A program made the position numbers and the translations under genes. Shown here one piece after another: positions 53,292-61,986 of a stretch of DNA of 64,000 bases. Positions within the stretch are counted from its first letter, which is position 1. Each line of letters begins with the position of its first letter. Below the pieces are notes generated by a model. That model did no database searches. It was given only the letters and a program-made list of their open reading frames with translations, and was not told where the DNA came from. The stretch lies in contig NZ_WTVH02000010.1 in the NCBI RefSeq assembly GCF_012910785.2, forward strand, positions 62,001-126,000, in the 5' to 3' direction. Source of the DNA: Aromatoleum buckelii (GTDB lineage Bacteria; Pseudomonadota; Gammaproteobacteria; Burkholderiales; Rhodocyclaceae).

Positions 53292-54887
53292 TCAGGCCGC
53301 GACATGACCCGGGCGGCGGGTTTCTTGCGGGGGCGTGAAAGGCCCGCGGAGAAGGCCTGCGAGTTGGGCGTCGAGTGCGTGGCCTTCCTCGTCGGCGAGC
53401 GCGGCGTCGCGCAGCCGGTGCAGCGTCGCGGCGGCATCGGCCCGGCCGAGCAACTGGTCGGCGGCTTCCATCAGTCGGGCGAAGCGTTTGTCGCCGCGGT
53501 CGTGCGTGCCGCTGTAACCCTTGATCAGCCGGCGGCACTCGAGCACTTCGACGGCAAGCGCGTAGTCGGCGGCGGCGATGCGGGTCGCGCGTGCGAGCCA
53601 GTCGCGCAGGTGCGCGGTCTCGACCTGATGGCGCAACGTGCCGCGGCGAAACTGCCGCATGCCGGCCGCGCAGTACAGCGCGAGGAACCCCGTCAGCGTG
53701 CCACTGCGCACGCGACGGCCTTTCTCGACATGGCGGCGGAAGAAATCGCCAAACGCTTTGGAGCGCTCGAGCCGGCGCCCGAGGCCTGCCGGCAACACGC
53801 CGCAGATTTCCTCGAAGCGCGGGTGCATGAATTCAGTCGTGTAGAGGAGCTGGTCGGGTTTCGCGCCGACTTCGTCACGCACGCGCGCAAAACGGCTGCC
53901 GCGCGTCTTGAGGTCGGCGACGCGGATCACATCGTCGTAGCTCATCGCGACCGCGACGTATCGGGCTGCGGCGCGCGTCAGCGCCCAGTCGTGCGCGCCG
54001 CCGCCGCTGCGCTCGTCGAGCTCGCGCAGGGTCTGCAGCGTGCGCAGGTATTCGGCCGCGTAGGCGATGTCCTGAAAGTCGATCAGGCGGCGCAGGCCGG
54101 CGACGAGCATCGGCTGCGTGCCTGCCGGAAAGTCGCGTTTCACGGCGTCGAGCAGCGCCTGCGCGTGCGGGCTGGCTGCGCGCTCCGGCACCTCGGGGGG
54201 CGGGCGTGACGTGTCGATCGGCGCAAAGTCCGCGGGCGCCTGCGCGGCTGCCTCGAAGCCGAGCGCGAACGCGCGCAGGCTCGCCTCGACGCCCACGCCG
54301 CCATCGCGGATCGTCTCCTCGAACATTTCGCGCGCGAACGGCAGCACTTTGGCGCCGGCGATCGCGCCGAACAGGCTCGCCGAGATCACGCTGCCGGCGC
54401 GCTCGGCCATCTGCTGCAGATCGAAGCACAGCAGCCGCTTCGCCGCCGCGCGCCCGGCGTCGATGACCTTGTTCGGATCGGCGATGCCGTTGCCCGGGGC
54501 GGATTTCTCGGCGACCGCGTAGCTGCGGTGCGTCGAGGTGATCAGCGTCGTGCGCTCCGGCGTCACGAGCCCGCGCTGCATCGCGCGCCCGGCTTCCATC
54601 AATTCGGCGGCGACGACGAGATCGACGTCGCCGGGCGTCGGCATCATCGCGAGCACCGGCGGCCGGCCGGCCGCGTGCGCCGCCGACTCGGGCAGCAGCT
54701 CGAGGTAATAGACGGTCGCGCCGGTCCGCTGCGCGACGCCCGGCACCGAGCTCGTCTGCGCCCACCAGCCGGCGCGCTCGGCCATCTCGACGATCCAGTC
54801 GGCGAGCACGCCGCCGCCCTGGCCGCCCATCGCGAGGATCGCGATCCTGATCGGCGTGCCGGGATGAAATGTGATGCGCTTCGTCAT
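53292..54887 (-). CDS. iorB: Indolepyruvate:ferredoxin oxidoreductase-like beta subunit (long form)
   Basis: 531 residues. The first 220 are the gamma-type domain of 2-oxoacid:ferredoxin oxidoreductases (ILAMGGQGGGVLADWI near residue 15). The remaining 300 are the alpha-helical extension seen in long bacterial IorB proteins. With IorA it would oxidatively decarboxylate an aromatic 2-oxoacid to its CoA ester, reducing ferredoxin. It is the last gene of the leftward TRAP-iorAB operon, beginning 7 bases after iorA. The natural substrate is not shown by the sequence: arylpyruvates are usual; an arylglyoxylate such as isatinate is an alternative. Confidence 0.85.
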   Translation of the reverse strand: MTKRITFHPGTPIRIAILAMGGQGGGVLADWIVEMAERAGWWAQTSSVPGVAQRTGATVYYLELLPESAAHAAGRPPVLAMMPTPGDVDLVVAAELMEAGRAMQRGLVTPERTTLITSTHRSYAVAEKSAPGNGIADPNKVIDAGRAAAKRLLCFDLQQMAERAGSVISASLFGAIAGAKVLPFAREMFEETIRDGGVGVEASLRAFALGFEAAAQAPADFAPIDTSRPPPEVPERAASPHAQALLDAVKRDFPAGTQPMLVAGLRRLIDFQDIAYAAEYLRTLQTLRELDERSGGGAHDWALTRAAARYVAVAMSYDDVIRVADLKTRGSRFARVRDEVGAKPDQLLYTTEFMHPRFEEICGVLPAGLGRRLERSKAFGDFFRRHVEKGRRVRSGTLTGFLALYCAAGMRQFRRGTLRHQVETAHLRDWLARATRIAAADYALAVEVLECRRLIKGYSGTHDRGDKRFARLMEAADQLLGRADAAATLHRLRDAALADEEGHALDAQLAGLLRGPFTPPQETRRPGHVAA

Positions 54888-54894
54888 GGTTTCC

Positions 54895-57071
54895 TCATAG
54901 CGCGGAGCCGGCGAGACGCGCGGCGCGACGGCGTTGCAGGAAGCCGATCACCGCGCCCCGCACGCGCGAGAGCAGGCGGTCGCGCCGCGTCGGGTTGTGG
55001 AGGAGGTCGGCGCGGTAGAACGACGGGCACAGTACCGCCGCGTCGGCGACTTCGCCGCAGTTGCCGCAGCCGACGCAACTCGCGTCCACGTACGCGACCG
55101 GATCTTCCTTCAGGGGGTCGCCGCTGTCCTTGAGCGTCAGCGACGGGCAGCCCGACAGGCGGATGCACGCGTGGTCGCCGCTGCAGACATCCGCATCGAC
55201 GCCGAAGCGCTCCTTGATGACCCGCTCGCCGGCCTTCACCGCTTTGTTGAAGATCGGCTTCACCCGGCGCTGCTTGTTCAGCATGCATTCGGACTGGGCG
55301 ATGATGACTTTCGGGCCGGGCTCCGGCGTCGTCAGCGCCTCTTCGAGCGTGTCGCGCAGCCGTGCGACGTCGTAAGTGCGGTCGATGACCCGCAGCCACT
55401 TGACGCCGACGCCGCGCACCGCGGCCTCGATCGGGTTGTTCGTCGCGCGGTCGGGATTGTCCGCGCGCGACGACAGGATGTCCTGGCCGCCGGTCGCCGA
55501 CGCGTAGAAGTTGTCGACGATGACGATGACGCCATCGTATTTGTTGAACACCGCGTTGCCGATCCCGGACGCGAGCCCGTTGTGCCAGAAGCCGCCGTCG
55601 CCCATCACCGAGATCGCGCGCCTGCCGCCCTTCACGTTGAACGCCGCGCTCGACGCTGCGCCGAGGCCGTAGCCCATCGTCGTCGCACCGAGGTTGAACG
55701 GCGGCAGGATCGAGAACAGGTGGCAGCCGATGTCGCACGAGATGTGATGTTCGCCGAGGTCGGCCTCGACGAGCTTCATCGCGGCGAAGATCGGGCGCTC
55801 CGGGCAGCCAGTGCAAAAACCCGCCGGGCGCGCCGGCACGACCGAGGCGAGCGCCGTGACTTTCGGGTGAAAGCGCAGCGGCACGGCAGCCGGCGGCGGG
55901 GCCGAGGGGGCAGGGCGGAGGCGGGCAGGGCGGGGGCCAGGGCGTGCGCGTGCGCGGCGAGGAACGCTGCGATGCCGTCGCGCATCACTTCGGTCGTGTA
56001 TTCGCCGGCCATTGGCAGCACGTCCTTGCCGGCGAGCACGGTCGCACAGCCTGCGCGGCGCAGGATCGCGTGCAGGTTCTGCTCGATGAAATCCGGCTGG
56101 CCTTCCTCGAGCAGCAGCACAGCACGCCTGGATTCGCAGAATTCGAGCACTTCGTCGTCGATGACCGGATACGTCACGTTCATGACGTACAGCGGGAGGC
56201 GCGTGTTGCCGAACGAATCGGCGAGCCCGAGGAGCTGCAGCGCGCGGAGCGCGCCGTTGTAGAGGCCGCCTTGCAGGATCAGGCCGATATCCGAAAAATC
56301 GCCGTCGAAGAACTCGTTGAGCTTGCGTTCGCGGATGAACTTCACTGCTGCCGGCCAGCGCTCGCGGACTTTCTCGTGCTCGTGCGCGAACGACGCCGGC
56401 GGCAGCACGATGCGACCGACATCGCGCTTCGGGTTTTCCAGCGCCTCGGCGAGCGTGAAAGCGGGGCGGCGGTTTTCGCGCGTGATGAAGCGCCCGTGCA
56501 CGTGGCACGAGCGCACGCGCATCTGGAGCATCACCGGCGTGTTGCTCGCTTCCGACAGCTCGAAGCCGTCCTCGACCGCCTTGACGATCGATTCGAGGTT
56601 CGGGCGCGGGTCGAGCAGCCACATCTGCGACTTCATCGCGAACGCGTGCGAGCGCTCCTGCATGATCGACGAGCCTTCGCCGTAGTCTTCGCCGATGATG
56701 ACGAGCGTGCCGCCGGTGACGCCGCCCGACGCGAGGTTCGCCAGCGCGTCGGACGCGACGTTCGTGCCGACCGTGGATTTCCACGTCACCGCGCCGCGAA
56801 TCGGGTACATCACCGACGCCGCGAGCGTCGCTGCCGCAGTCGCTTCGGACGCGCTCGCCTCGAAATGCACGCCGAGCTCGTCGAGGATGTCTTTCGCGTC
56901 GGCGAGCACGTCCATCAGGTGCGAGATCGGCGAACCCTGGTAGCCGGCGACGTAGCCGACTCCCGACTGCAGCAGCGCTTTCGTCACCGCGAGGATGCCT
57001 TCGCCGCGGAACTCCTCGCCCGCAGGGATGCGCAGCTGCCCGACTTCCTTCTTGAACGAACGCTCAGCCAT
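54895..57071 (-). pseudogene. iorA: Indolepyruvate:ferredoxin oxidoreductase-like alpha subunit, frameshifted
   Basis: Two overlapping frames together make a full IorA. The N-terminal part runs from 57071 (GEGILAVTKALLQSGVGYVAGYQGSP) to about 55910. A second frame then carries FCTGCPERPIF, the TPP-binding GDGGFWHNG with a later VDN, and the C-terminal FeS region (CVGCGNC). Total length is 2177 bases, one short of a multiple of three, so a single missing base restores a 725-residue protein. Likely sites are G5 runs at 55906-55910 or 55932-55936 in a Pro/Ala linker. It could be a real mutation or a sequence error; iorB and the TRAP genes are intact, which favours an error or a very recent mutation. 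Confidence 0.85.
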
Positions 57072-57094
57072 GGTTCGAGACTCGGTTCACCGCT

Positions 57095-58066
57095 TCAGCG
57101 GCCGCTGCCGAACAGCTCGCGAAGTTTCGCGACGTGCTGCGGGCTCGCCTGCTCGATGCCTTTCCAGCCGGCCTCGTACGCCCGGCTGCGGAACTGCGCG
57201 GCCTGTTCGGCCGGAATCGGGAGGGTCTCGATGTTTGCCGCAGCCTGCCGCGCCTTCTCCGCGTCGGCCGCGGCAAGATCGTCGACGTTGTGCGATTCGA
57301 CCCAGGCGACCTGTTTTTCGAGGAACGCGCGCTGCGCGTCGTCGAGCTTTTTCCAGCTGTTCTGGTTCATGTAGAAACCGACTTCGACGTTGTAGAAGCC
57401 GGGCTCGATGCGGTATTTGGTCTTTTCCTGCCAGCCCAGATCGAAGATCCCGACCGACGGCCAGCCGTAGCCGTCGACGACGCCGCGCTCGAGTGCGGTG
57501 AACACTTCGCCCGGCGGCACCTGCAGCGGCGTAGCACCCAGCGACTGGAAGAACGCGCGATACACGGGCACGCTGCGCAGCTTCAAGCCCGAAAAATCGC
57601 CGCCGCTGACTTTCTTGTTCGCGTAGATGTGGTATTGCAGCCCGTCGGAGACGCGCGCGAGCCATACCATGTTGCCTTTTTCGCGGTGGATGCGGTCGAG
57701 CAGCGCATGACCGCCGTTCGCGCGCAGCTCGGCGATCGGTTTTTCGGCGAGCGAGCCGGCGATCGCTTCGGGCACCAGCGTCGCGTGGAACACGCCGGTG
57801 GTGTTGGCGAAGTCGACGACGCCGGCGCGCACGGCGTTGCCGACTTCGAGCGGCGGGATCGATTCGGGCCCGCCGACGACCTGGATCTTCACGAGGCCCT
57901 TGCCTTCGCGGTTGACCTTCTCGACGAAAGTCTTGAAGCGTTGGTTGAAGAACGTGTCCTGGCCGAAGGCGCTGACCGCCTTGAGCGTGATTTCCGCGGC
58001 GTGCGCGCCGCTGCCGAGCAGTGCGATCAGGGCGCCGATCGCGAGTTTGCGGGTCCTGGAACTCAT
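57095..58066 (-). CDS. dctP: TRAP transporter substrate-binding protein
   Basis: 323 residues with a signal peptide (MSSRTRKLAIGALIALLGSG, AHAA cleavage). DctP-family features include LKLRSVPVYRAFFQSLGATP, whose Arg normally clamps a carboxylate, and VFTALERGVVDGYGWP. It captures an organic acid in the periplasm for the DctQM carrier. Located between dctM and iorA in the same leftward operon, so the ligand is probably the aromatic 2-oxoacid (or its precursor) handled by IorAB. Confidence 0.9.
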   Translation of the reverse strand: MSSRTRKLAIGALIALLGSGAHAAEITLKAVSAFGQDTFFNQRFKTFVEKVNREGKGLVKIQVVGGPESIPPLEVGNAVRAGVVDFANTTGVFHATLVPEAIAGSLAEKPIAELRANGGHALLDRIHREKGNMVWLARVSDGLQYHIYANKKVSGGDFSGLKLRSVPVYRAFFQSLGATPLQVPPGEVFTALERGVVDGYGWPSVGIFDLGWQEKTKYRIEPGFYNVEVGFYMNQNSWKKLDDAQRAFLEKQVAWVESHNVDDLAAADAEKARQAAANIETLPIPAEQAAQFRSRAYEAGWKGIEQASPQHVAKLRELFGSGR

Positions 58067-58109
58067 CTTGTCGTTCTCCCTAAGAGGTGGGGGGCGGAAA
58101 AAGTGCGGG

Positions 58110-59426
58110 TCAGTGCATCAGCCGCGGCAGGCCGACTGCGAGCCACGGCAGGGCGACGATGAGGCCGAGCACGGCGACCTCGATCAGCACGAACGGCGTC
58201 GCGGCAGCGTAGATCTGGCGCAGTTGGATCGGCGGCGGCGCGACCGACTGCATCACCATCAGCAAGAGGCCGAACGGCGGCGTCAGCAGCCCGAGTTCCA
58301 TCGACACCAGCATCATCACGCCGAGCCATACCGGGTCGATGCCGGCAGCGTTCGCGAGCGGCATGAAGAACGGCAGCGTGATCATCATCATGCTGATCTG
58401 GTCGATCACGCAGCCAAGCACGAGCAGGATCAGCAGCATGCCGAGCACGAGCATCAGCGGCGAGAGCTGCAGTTCGCTGACGACGCCGAGCAGGCCGCTG
58501 GTCGCGCCGGAAAAGCTCAGCAGCTGCGCGAACGTCGTGGAGGCGACGAGCACGAACAGGATCACGACCGACACCCGCGCGGTTTCGACCAGCGACTTGT
58601 GCAGCGCGCGCAGCGTCAGCGCGCGGTAGCAGATCGTCGCGATCACCGACGCGACCGCGCCGATCGCGGCCGACTCGGTCGGCGAGGCCCAGCCGGCGAG
58701 CATGCTGCCGACGACCACGGCGAAGATCGAGAACAGCGGCAGCACGTCGCGCACGAACGGCTTCCAGCGCGCCCATGCGCCTGCGACCGGAGCGGCTTCG
58801 TCGATCGGTGCGAGCTGCGGATCGAGGCGGCAGCGGATGATCACATAGAGGAGAAAGCAGGCGGCCATCAGCAGCCCGGGCAGGATGCCCCCGATCAGCA
58901 GCTGCGCGATCGAAATGCCGGCGAGGCTGCCGAGCATCACGGCGAGCGCCGACGGCGGGATCAGCATCGCGATGCCGCCGACGGCCATGATCGGGCCCAT
59001 CGCCAGCGTCGGGTGATAGCCGCGCTTCAACATCTCGGGCAGCATCACGCCGCCCATCATCGCGGTGTTCGCGATCGTCGACCCGGACAGCGCGGCGAAC
59101 GTCGTGCCGCCGAGCACCGACACGACCGACAGGCGCCCGGGCAGGCGCGCGATCAGCCGCTCGATCGCCTCGATCGCGCGGAACGCGAGTCCGGTGTGGA
59201 ACAGCACTTCGCCCATCAGCACGAACAGCGGGATCGGCGTCAGCGAGAAGCTGGTGATCGAACCGACCGAGTTGCGCACGAGCTGGCCGAGTCCCGCCTC
59301 GCCGCCGAGAAAGATCCACGCGCCGACGAGGTTCACGCCGAGGAACGTGAACGCGACCGGAACGCCGACCGCCATCAGCCCGAACATCAGGCCGAGCATC
59401 AGCAGCAGTGCCCAGTACCATTCCAT
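58110..59426 (-). CDS. dctM: TRAP transporter large membrane subunit
   Basis: 438 residues, about 12 helices, DctM family (GSTIANTAMMGGVMLPEMLKRG; LIPPSALAVMLGSLAGIS). Sodium-coupled importer. It starts one base after the dctQ stop. Works with dctQ and dctP. Confidence 0.93.
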   Translation of the reverse strand: MEWYWALLLMLGLMFGLMAVGVPVAFTFLGVNLVGAWIFLGGEAGLGQLVRNSVGSITSFSLTPIPLFVLMGEVLFHTGLAFRAIEAIERLIARLPGRLSVVSVLGGTTFAALSGSTIANTAMMGGVMLPEMLKRGYHPTLAMGPIMAVGGIAMLIPPSALAVMLGSLAGISIAQLLIGGILPGLLMAACFLLYVIIRCRLDPQLAPIDEAAPVAGAWARWKPFVRDVLPLFSIFAVVVGSMLAGWASPTESAAIGAVASVIATICYRALTLRALHKSLVETARVSVVILFVLVASTTFAQLLSFSGATSGLLGVVSELQLSPLMLVLGMLLILLVLGCVIDQISMMMITLPFFMPLANAAGIDPVWLGVMMLVSMELGLLTPPFGLLLMVMQSVAPPPIQLRQIYAAATPFVLIEVAVLGLIVALPWLAVGLPRLMH

Positions 59427-59427
59427 G

Positions 59428-59961
59428 TCAGCCGCCTCCGGCGCCAGGCAGCGCGCGGGCGAAGCGGCGCGCGAACTCGATCGCGAGCAGCGTGCACGCG
59501 AAGATCATCGGGAGGTTCAGCCACCACTCGGGAATCACCAGCACCTTGAACACGACGCTGCCTTGCGCGGCGGCGTCGCGGGCGACGGCGAGGGCCTGCC
59601 ACGCGAGCACCGCGCAGATGACGAAGCACAGCAGGTCCGTCGCGAGTTCGAGGCGCCGGCGCATCGGCGCCGAAACCTCGCGGACGAGGACGTCGACGCG
59701 GATGTGGTCGCCGAGATAGAGCAGCCACGGCGCCGCGACGAAAGTCGCGACCATCAGGATGTACTCGGTCATCTCGGTGCTCCACGCGATCGAACCGCCG
59801 CCGACGTTGCGCAGGACGACGTCGGCGCACACCAGCAGCGCCATCGCGCCGAGCAGCAGCGCGGCGACGAGGCCGCAGGCGTTCATCAGGTGATGGTAAT
59901 AGCGGTAGCGGAGCGAGCCGAACGAAACGGCCTGCACGGCCGTTGCTTCCTGCAATGCCAT
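59428..59961 (-). CDS. dctQ: TRAP transporter small membrane subunit
   Basis: 177 residues with four helices, DctQ family (WSTEMTEYILMVATFVAAPW). First gene of the leftward operon dctQ, dctM, dctP, iorA, iorB. Its promoter must lie in the 164 bases shared with the divergent short-chain dehydrogenase gene. Confidence 0.88.
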   Translation of the reverse strand: MALQEATAVQAVSFGSLRYRYYHHLMNACGLVAALLLGAMALLVCADVVLRNVGGGSIAWSTEMTEYILMVATFVAAPWLLYLGDHIRVDVLVREVSAPMRRRLELATDLLCFVICAVLAWQALAVARDAAAQGSVVFKVLVIPEWWLNLPMIFACTLLAIEFARRFARALPGAGGG

Positions 59962-60003
59962 GTTGAGCTCCCTTGGCGGTGCGGAAGCAAATTATTGGCA
60001 CAT

Positions 60004-60036
60004 CCCACGATTCCTGCACTCCCCGTGAAGGGGGGG
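60004..60036 (+). promoter_or_regulatory. Leader element shared with the 7038 gene
   Basis: CCCACGATTCC (60004-60014) followed by CCCCGTGAAGGGG (60021-60033). The same 11-mer and a GTGAAA-loop hairpin occur at 6885-6926 before the 2-aminobenzoyl-CoA monooxygenase/reductase. Both lie roughly 90-110 bases upstream of a rightward start codon. Confidence 0.45.
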
Positions 60037-60125
60037 CGAGCGGTCGCCGATGGCGACCCGGTGCGTGCGGGGACCGGCGGGCATTGCGATTGCTGCCGCG
60101 CCCTTGCTTCCGGCCAGGGGAAAAA

Positions 60126-61115
60126 ATGGACAAGAAAGTCGTTGTCGTCACCGGCGCCTCGGCCGGCATCGGGCGGGCAACCGCAATGGAGTTCGCGCGG
60201 CACGGCTGGCGCGTCGCGCTGCTCGCACGCAGCCCCGAAGGCCTCGAAGGTGCGTGCCGCGATGTTGCGGAGGCCGGCGGCGAGGCGCTCGCCGTGCCGA
60301 CCGACGTCGCCGACCACGCGCAAGTGGATGCCGCGGCGGCGCGCGTCGAGCGCGAGTGGGGGCGCATCGACGTGTGGGTGAACAACGCGATGGCGACAGT
60401 CTTCTGCGATTTCCTGCACACCCGCCCGGAAGACTTCACCCGTTCGACGCACGTCACCTACCTCGGCTCGGTGTGGGGCACGCTCGCAGCGCTCAGGCAC
60501 ATGAAGCCGCGCGACTCGGGCACGATCGTGCAAGTCGGCTCGGCGCTCGCGTATCGCTCGATTCCGCTGCAATCGGCCTACTGCGGCGCCAAGAGCGCGA
60601 CGCGCGGCTTCATCGATTCGCTGCGCAGCGAGTTGATCCACGACAAGAGCCGCGTCCACGTCACGATGGTGCAGTTGTCCGCGTTCAATACGCCCCAGTT
60701 CGACTGGGCGCGCAACTGCATGGGCAAGCGCCCGCAGCCGCTCGGCACGATTTTCCAGCCGGAGATCGCCGCGCGCGGCATCTACTGGGCGGGGACGCAT
60801 CGGCGCCGTGAATTGTGGGTCGGGTTGCCGGCAGCCCAAGCGATCCTCGGCACGCGGCTCGTGCCGGGCTTTCTCGACCGGCGCCTGGCTTTCCAGGCTT
60901 ACGAGGGGCAGCTCACCGATCATGCCGATCCGGCCGGACGTCCCGACAACCTGCACGAGCCGCTGCCCGGCGACCGCGGCGCGCACGGACGCTTCGACGA
61001 CCGCGCGACGTCGTCCGCTCCGGCGCTGTGGTGGGCAACCCACCGCTGGGCGATGGTCGCGCTCGGGCTCGCGGTGCTCGGGACGATCGGGACGCTGTTC
61101 GGCGTCTGGTCGTGA
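60126..61115 (+). CDS. Short-chain dehydrogenase with C-terminal membrane helix
   Basis: 329 residues. Classical SDR signatures: VTGASAGIG near residue 8, NNAMAT and the catalytic YCGAK with an upstream Ser. An extra C-terminal part of about 80 residues ends in a hydrophobic helix (MVALGLAVLGTIGTLFGVW), suggesting membrane attachment. Substrate unknown. Divergent from the TRAP-iorAB operon and close in form to SDRs found beside envelope/stress genes, so a catabolic role is not assured. Confidence 0.85.
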   Translation: MDKKVVVVTGASAGIGRATAMEFARHGWRVALLARSPEGLEGACRDVAEAGGEALAVPTDVADHAQVDAAAARVEREWGRIDVWVNNAMATVFCDFLHTRPEDFTRSTHVTYLGSVWGTLAALRHMKPRDSGTIVQVGSALAYRSIPLQSAYCGAKSATRGFIDSLRSELIHDKSRVHVTMVQLSAFNTPQFDWARNCMGKRPQPLGTIFQPEIAARGIYWAGTHRRRELWVGLPAAQAILGTRLVPGFLDRRLAFQAYEGQLTDHADPAGRPDNLHEPLPGDRGAHGRFDDRATSSAPALWWATHRWAMVALGLAVLGTIGTLFGVWS

Positions 61116-61191
61116 GATGCCTCACGCCCGCGCTGCACGGAACGCCGTTTGCTCGTCCCAGCCTACGACCACCAAATCCAAGGAGGCAGCC

Positions 61192-61905
61192 ATGCTTCTC
61201 AGGGCGAAGGGCGAATTGTTCGATCGGCATCTCGTTGCGACGGACGGCAGGATCGGCGCGGTGCGCGACGTGTATCTGGACGACGCGCGCTGGGTCGTAC
61301 GCTACCTCGAAGTCGAGGCGGGCGACGAGGGCATCGGCGGACGCAAAGTGCTGATCTCGCCGTCCTCGATCCGGCGTGACGCGGGCAGCGACCGGGAGAT
61401 CGCAGTCGCGCTGACCCGCGAGCAGGTGCGCAACAGCCCCGGGGCGGACCAGGACATGCCGGTGTCACGGCAGTTCGAGGAAGCGCACGCGCGCTACTAC
61501 GGCTACCCGTTCTACTGGGACGGGCCTTACCTGTGGGGCTCGTCGCCGCACCCGGTCAGCGGCGAACCGTCGGTGACCCTGACGCCGCGCGGTGAAGCCG
61601 CCGGTGAGCGCGTGCGCGAGCTGAAGGAAGCCGAGCAGCGCGCGCGCGAGTCGCATCTGCGCAGCAGCGAGGAGGTGATCGGCTACCGCCTCGTCGCGAC
61701 CGACGGACCGGCCGGGCACATCGAGGACTTCCTCATCGACGACAGCGACTGGCGCATCACGGACATCGTCATCGACACGCGCACCTGGCTGCCGAGCGAC
61801 CACCTGCGGCTGCCGACCAGCGCCGTCGCGAAAGTCGATTGGGCGACGCGCGAAGTGCGCCTGAATATTGCGCGCGCCGAGGTCGAGAAGGCAGCGAAAG
61901 CGTAG
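61192..61905 (+). CDS. Two-domain PRC-barrel protein
   Basis: 237 residues; AAGGAGG before ATG. Two PRC-barrel domains (residues 1-85 and about 160-237: IGAVRDVYLDDARWVVRYLEVEAG and AGHIEDFLIDDSDWRITDIVID) joined by a Tyr/Trp-rich segment. PRC barrels occur in rRNA processing and photosynthetic-reaction-centre H proteins; this two-domain form is a stress-type protein of unknown role. A close relative begins at 63652. Confidence 0.85.
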   Translation: MLLRAKGELFDRHLVATDGRIGAVRDVYLDDARWVVRYLEVEAGDEGIGGRKVLISPSSIRRDAGSDREIAVALTREQVRNSPGADQDMPVSRQFEEAHARYYGYPFYWDGPYLWGSSPHPVSGEPSVTLTPRGEAAGERVRELKEAEQRARESHLRSSEEVIGYRLVATDGPAGHIEDFLIDDSDWRITDIVIDTRTWLPSDHLRLPTSAVAKVDWATREVRLNIARAEVEKAAKA

Positions 61906-61986
61906 ACGTTCTGCGGGGGTGGAGCGCGGGCCGGCCGGCCTGCTCCGGCCGCCGCCCGGCAAGAAGTACAGCGCCTTGAAAGAACT

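Noticed and set aside
55890-55960. Programmed ribosomal frameshift in iorA
   Set aside because: No X-XXY-YYZ slippery heptamer in the right phase and no downstream stimulatory structure noticed; a one-base deletion in a G run is simpler.
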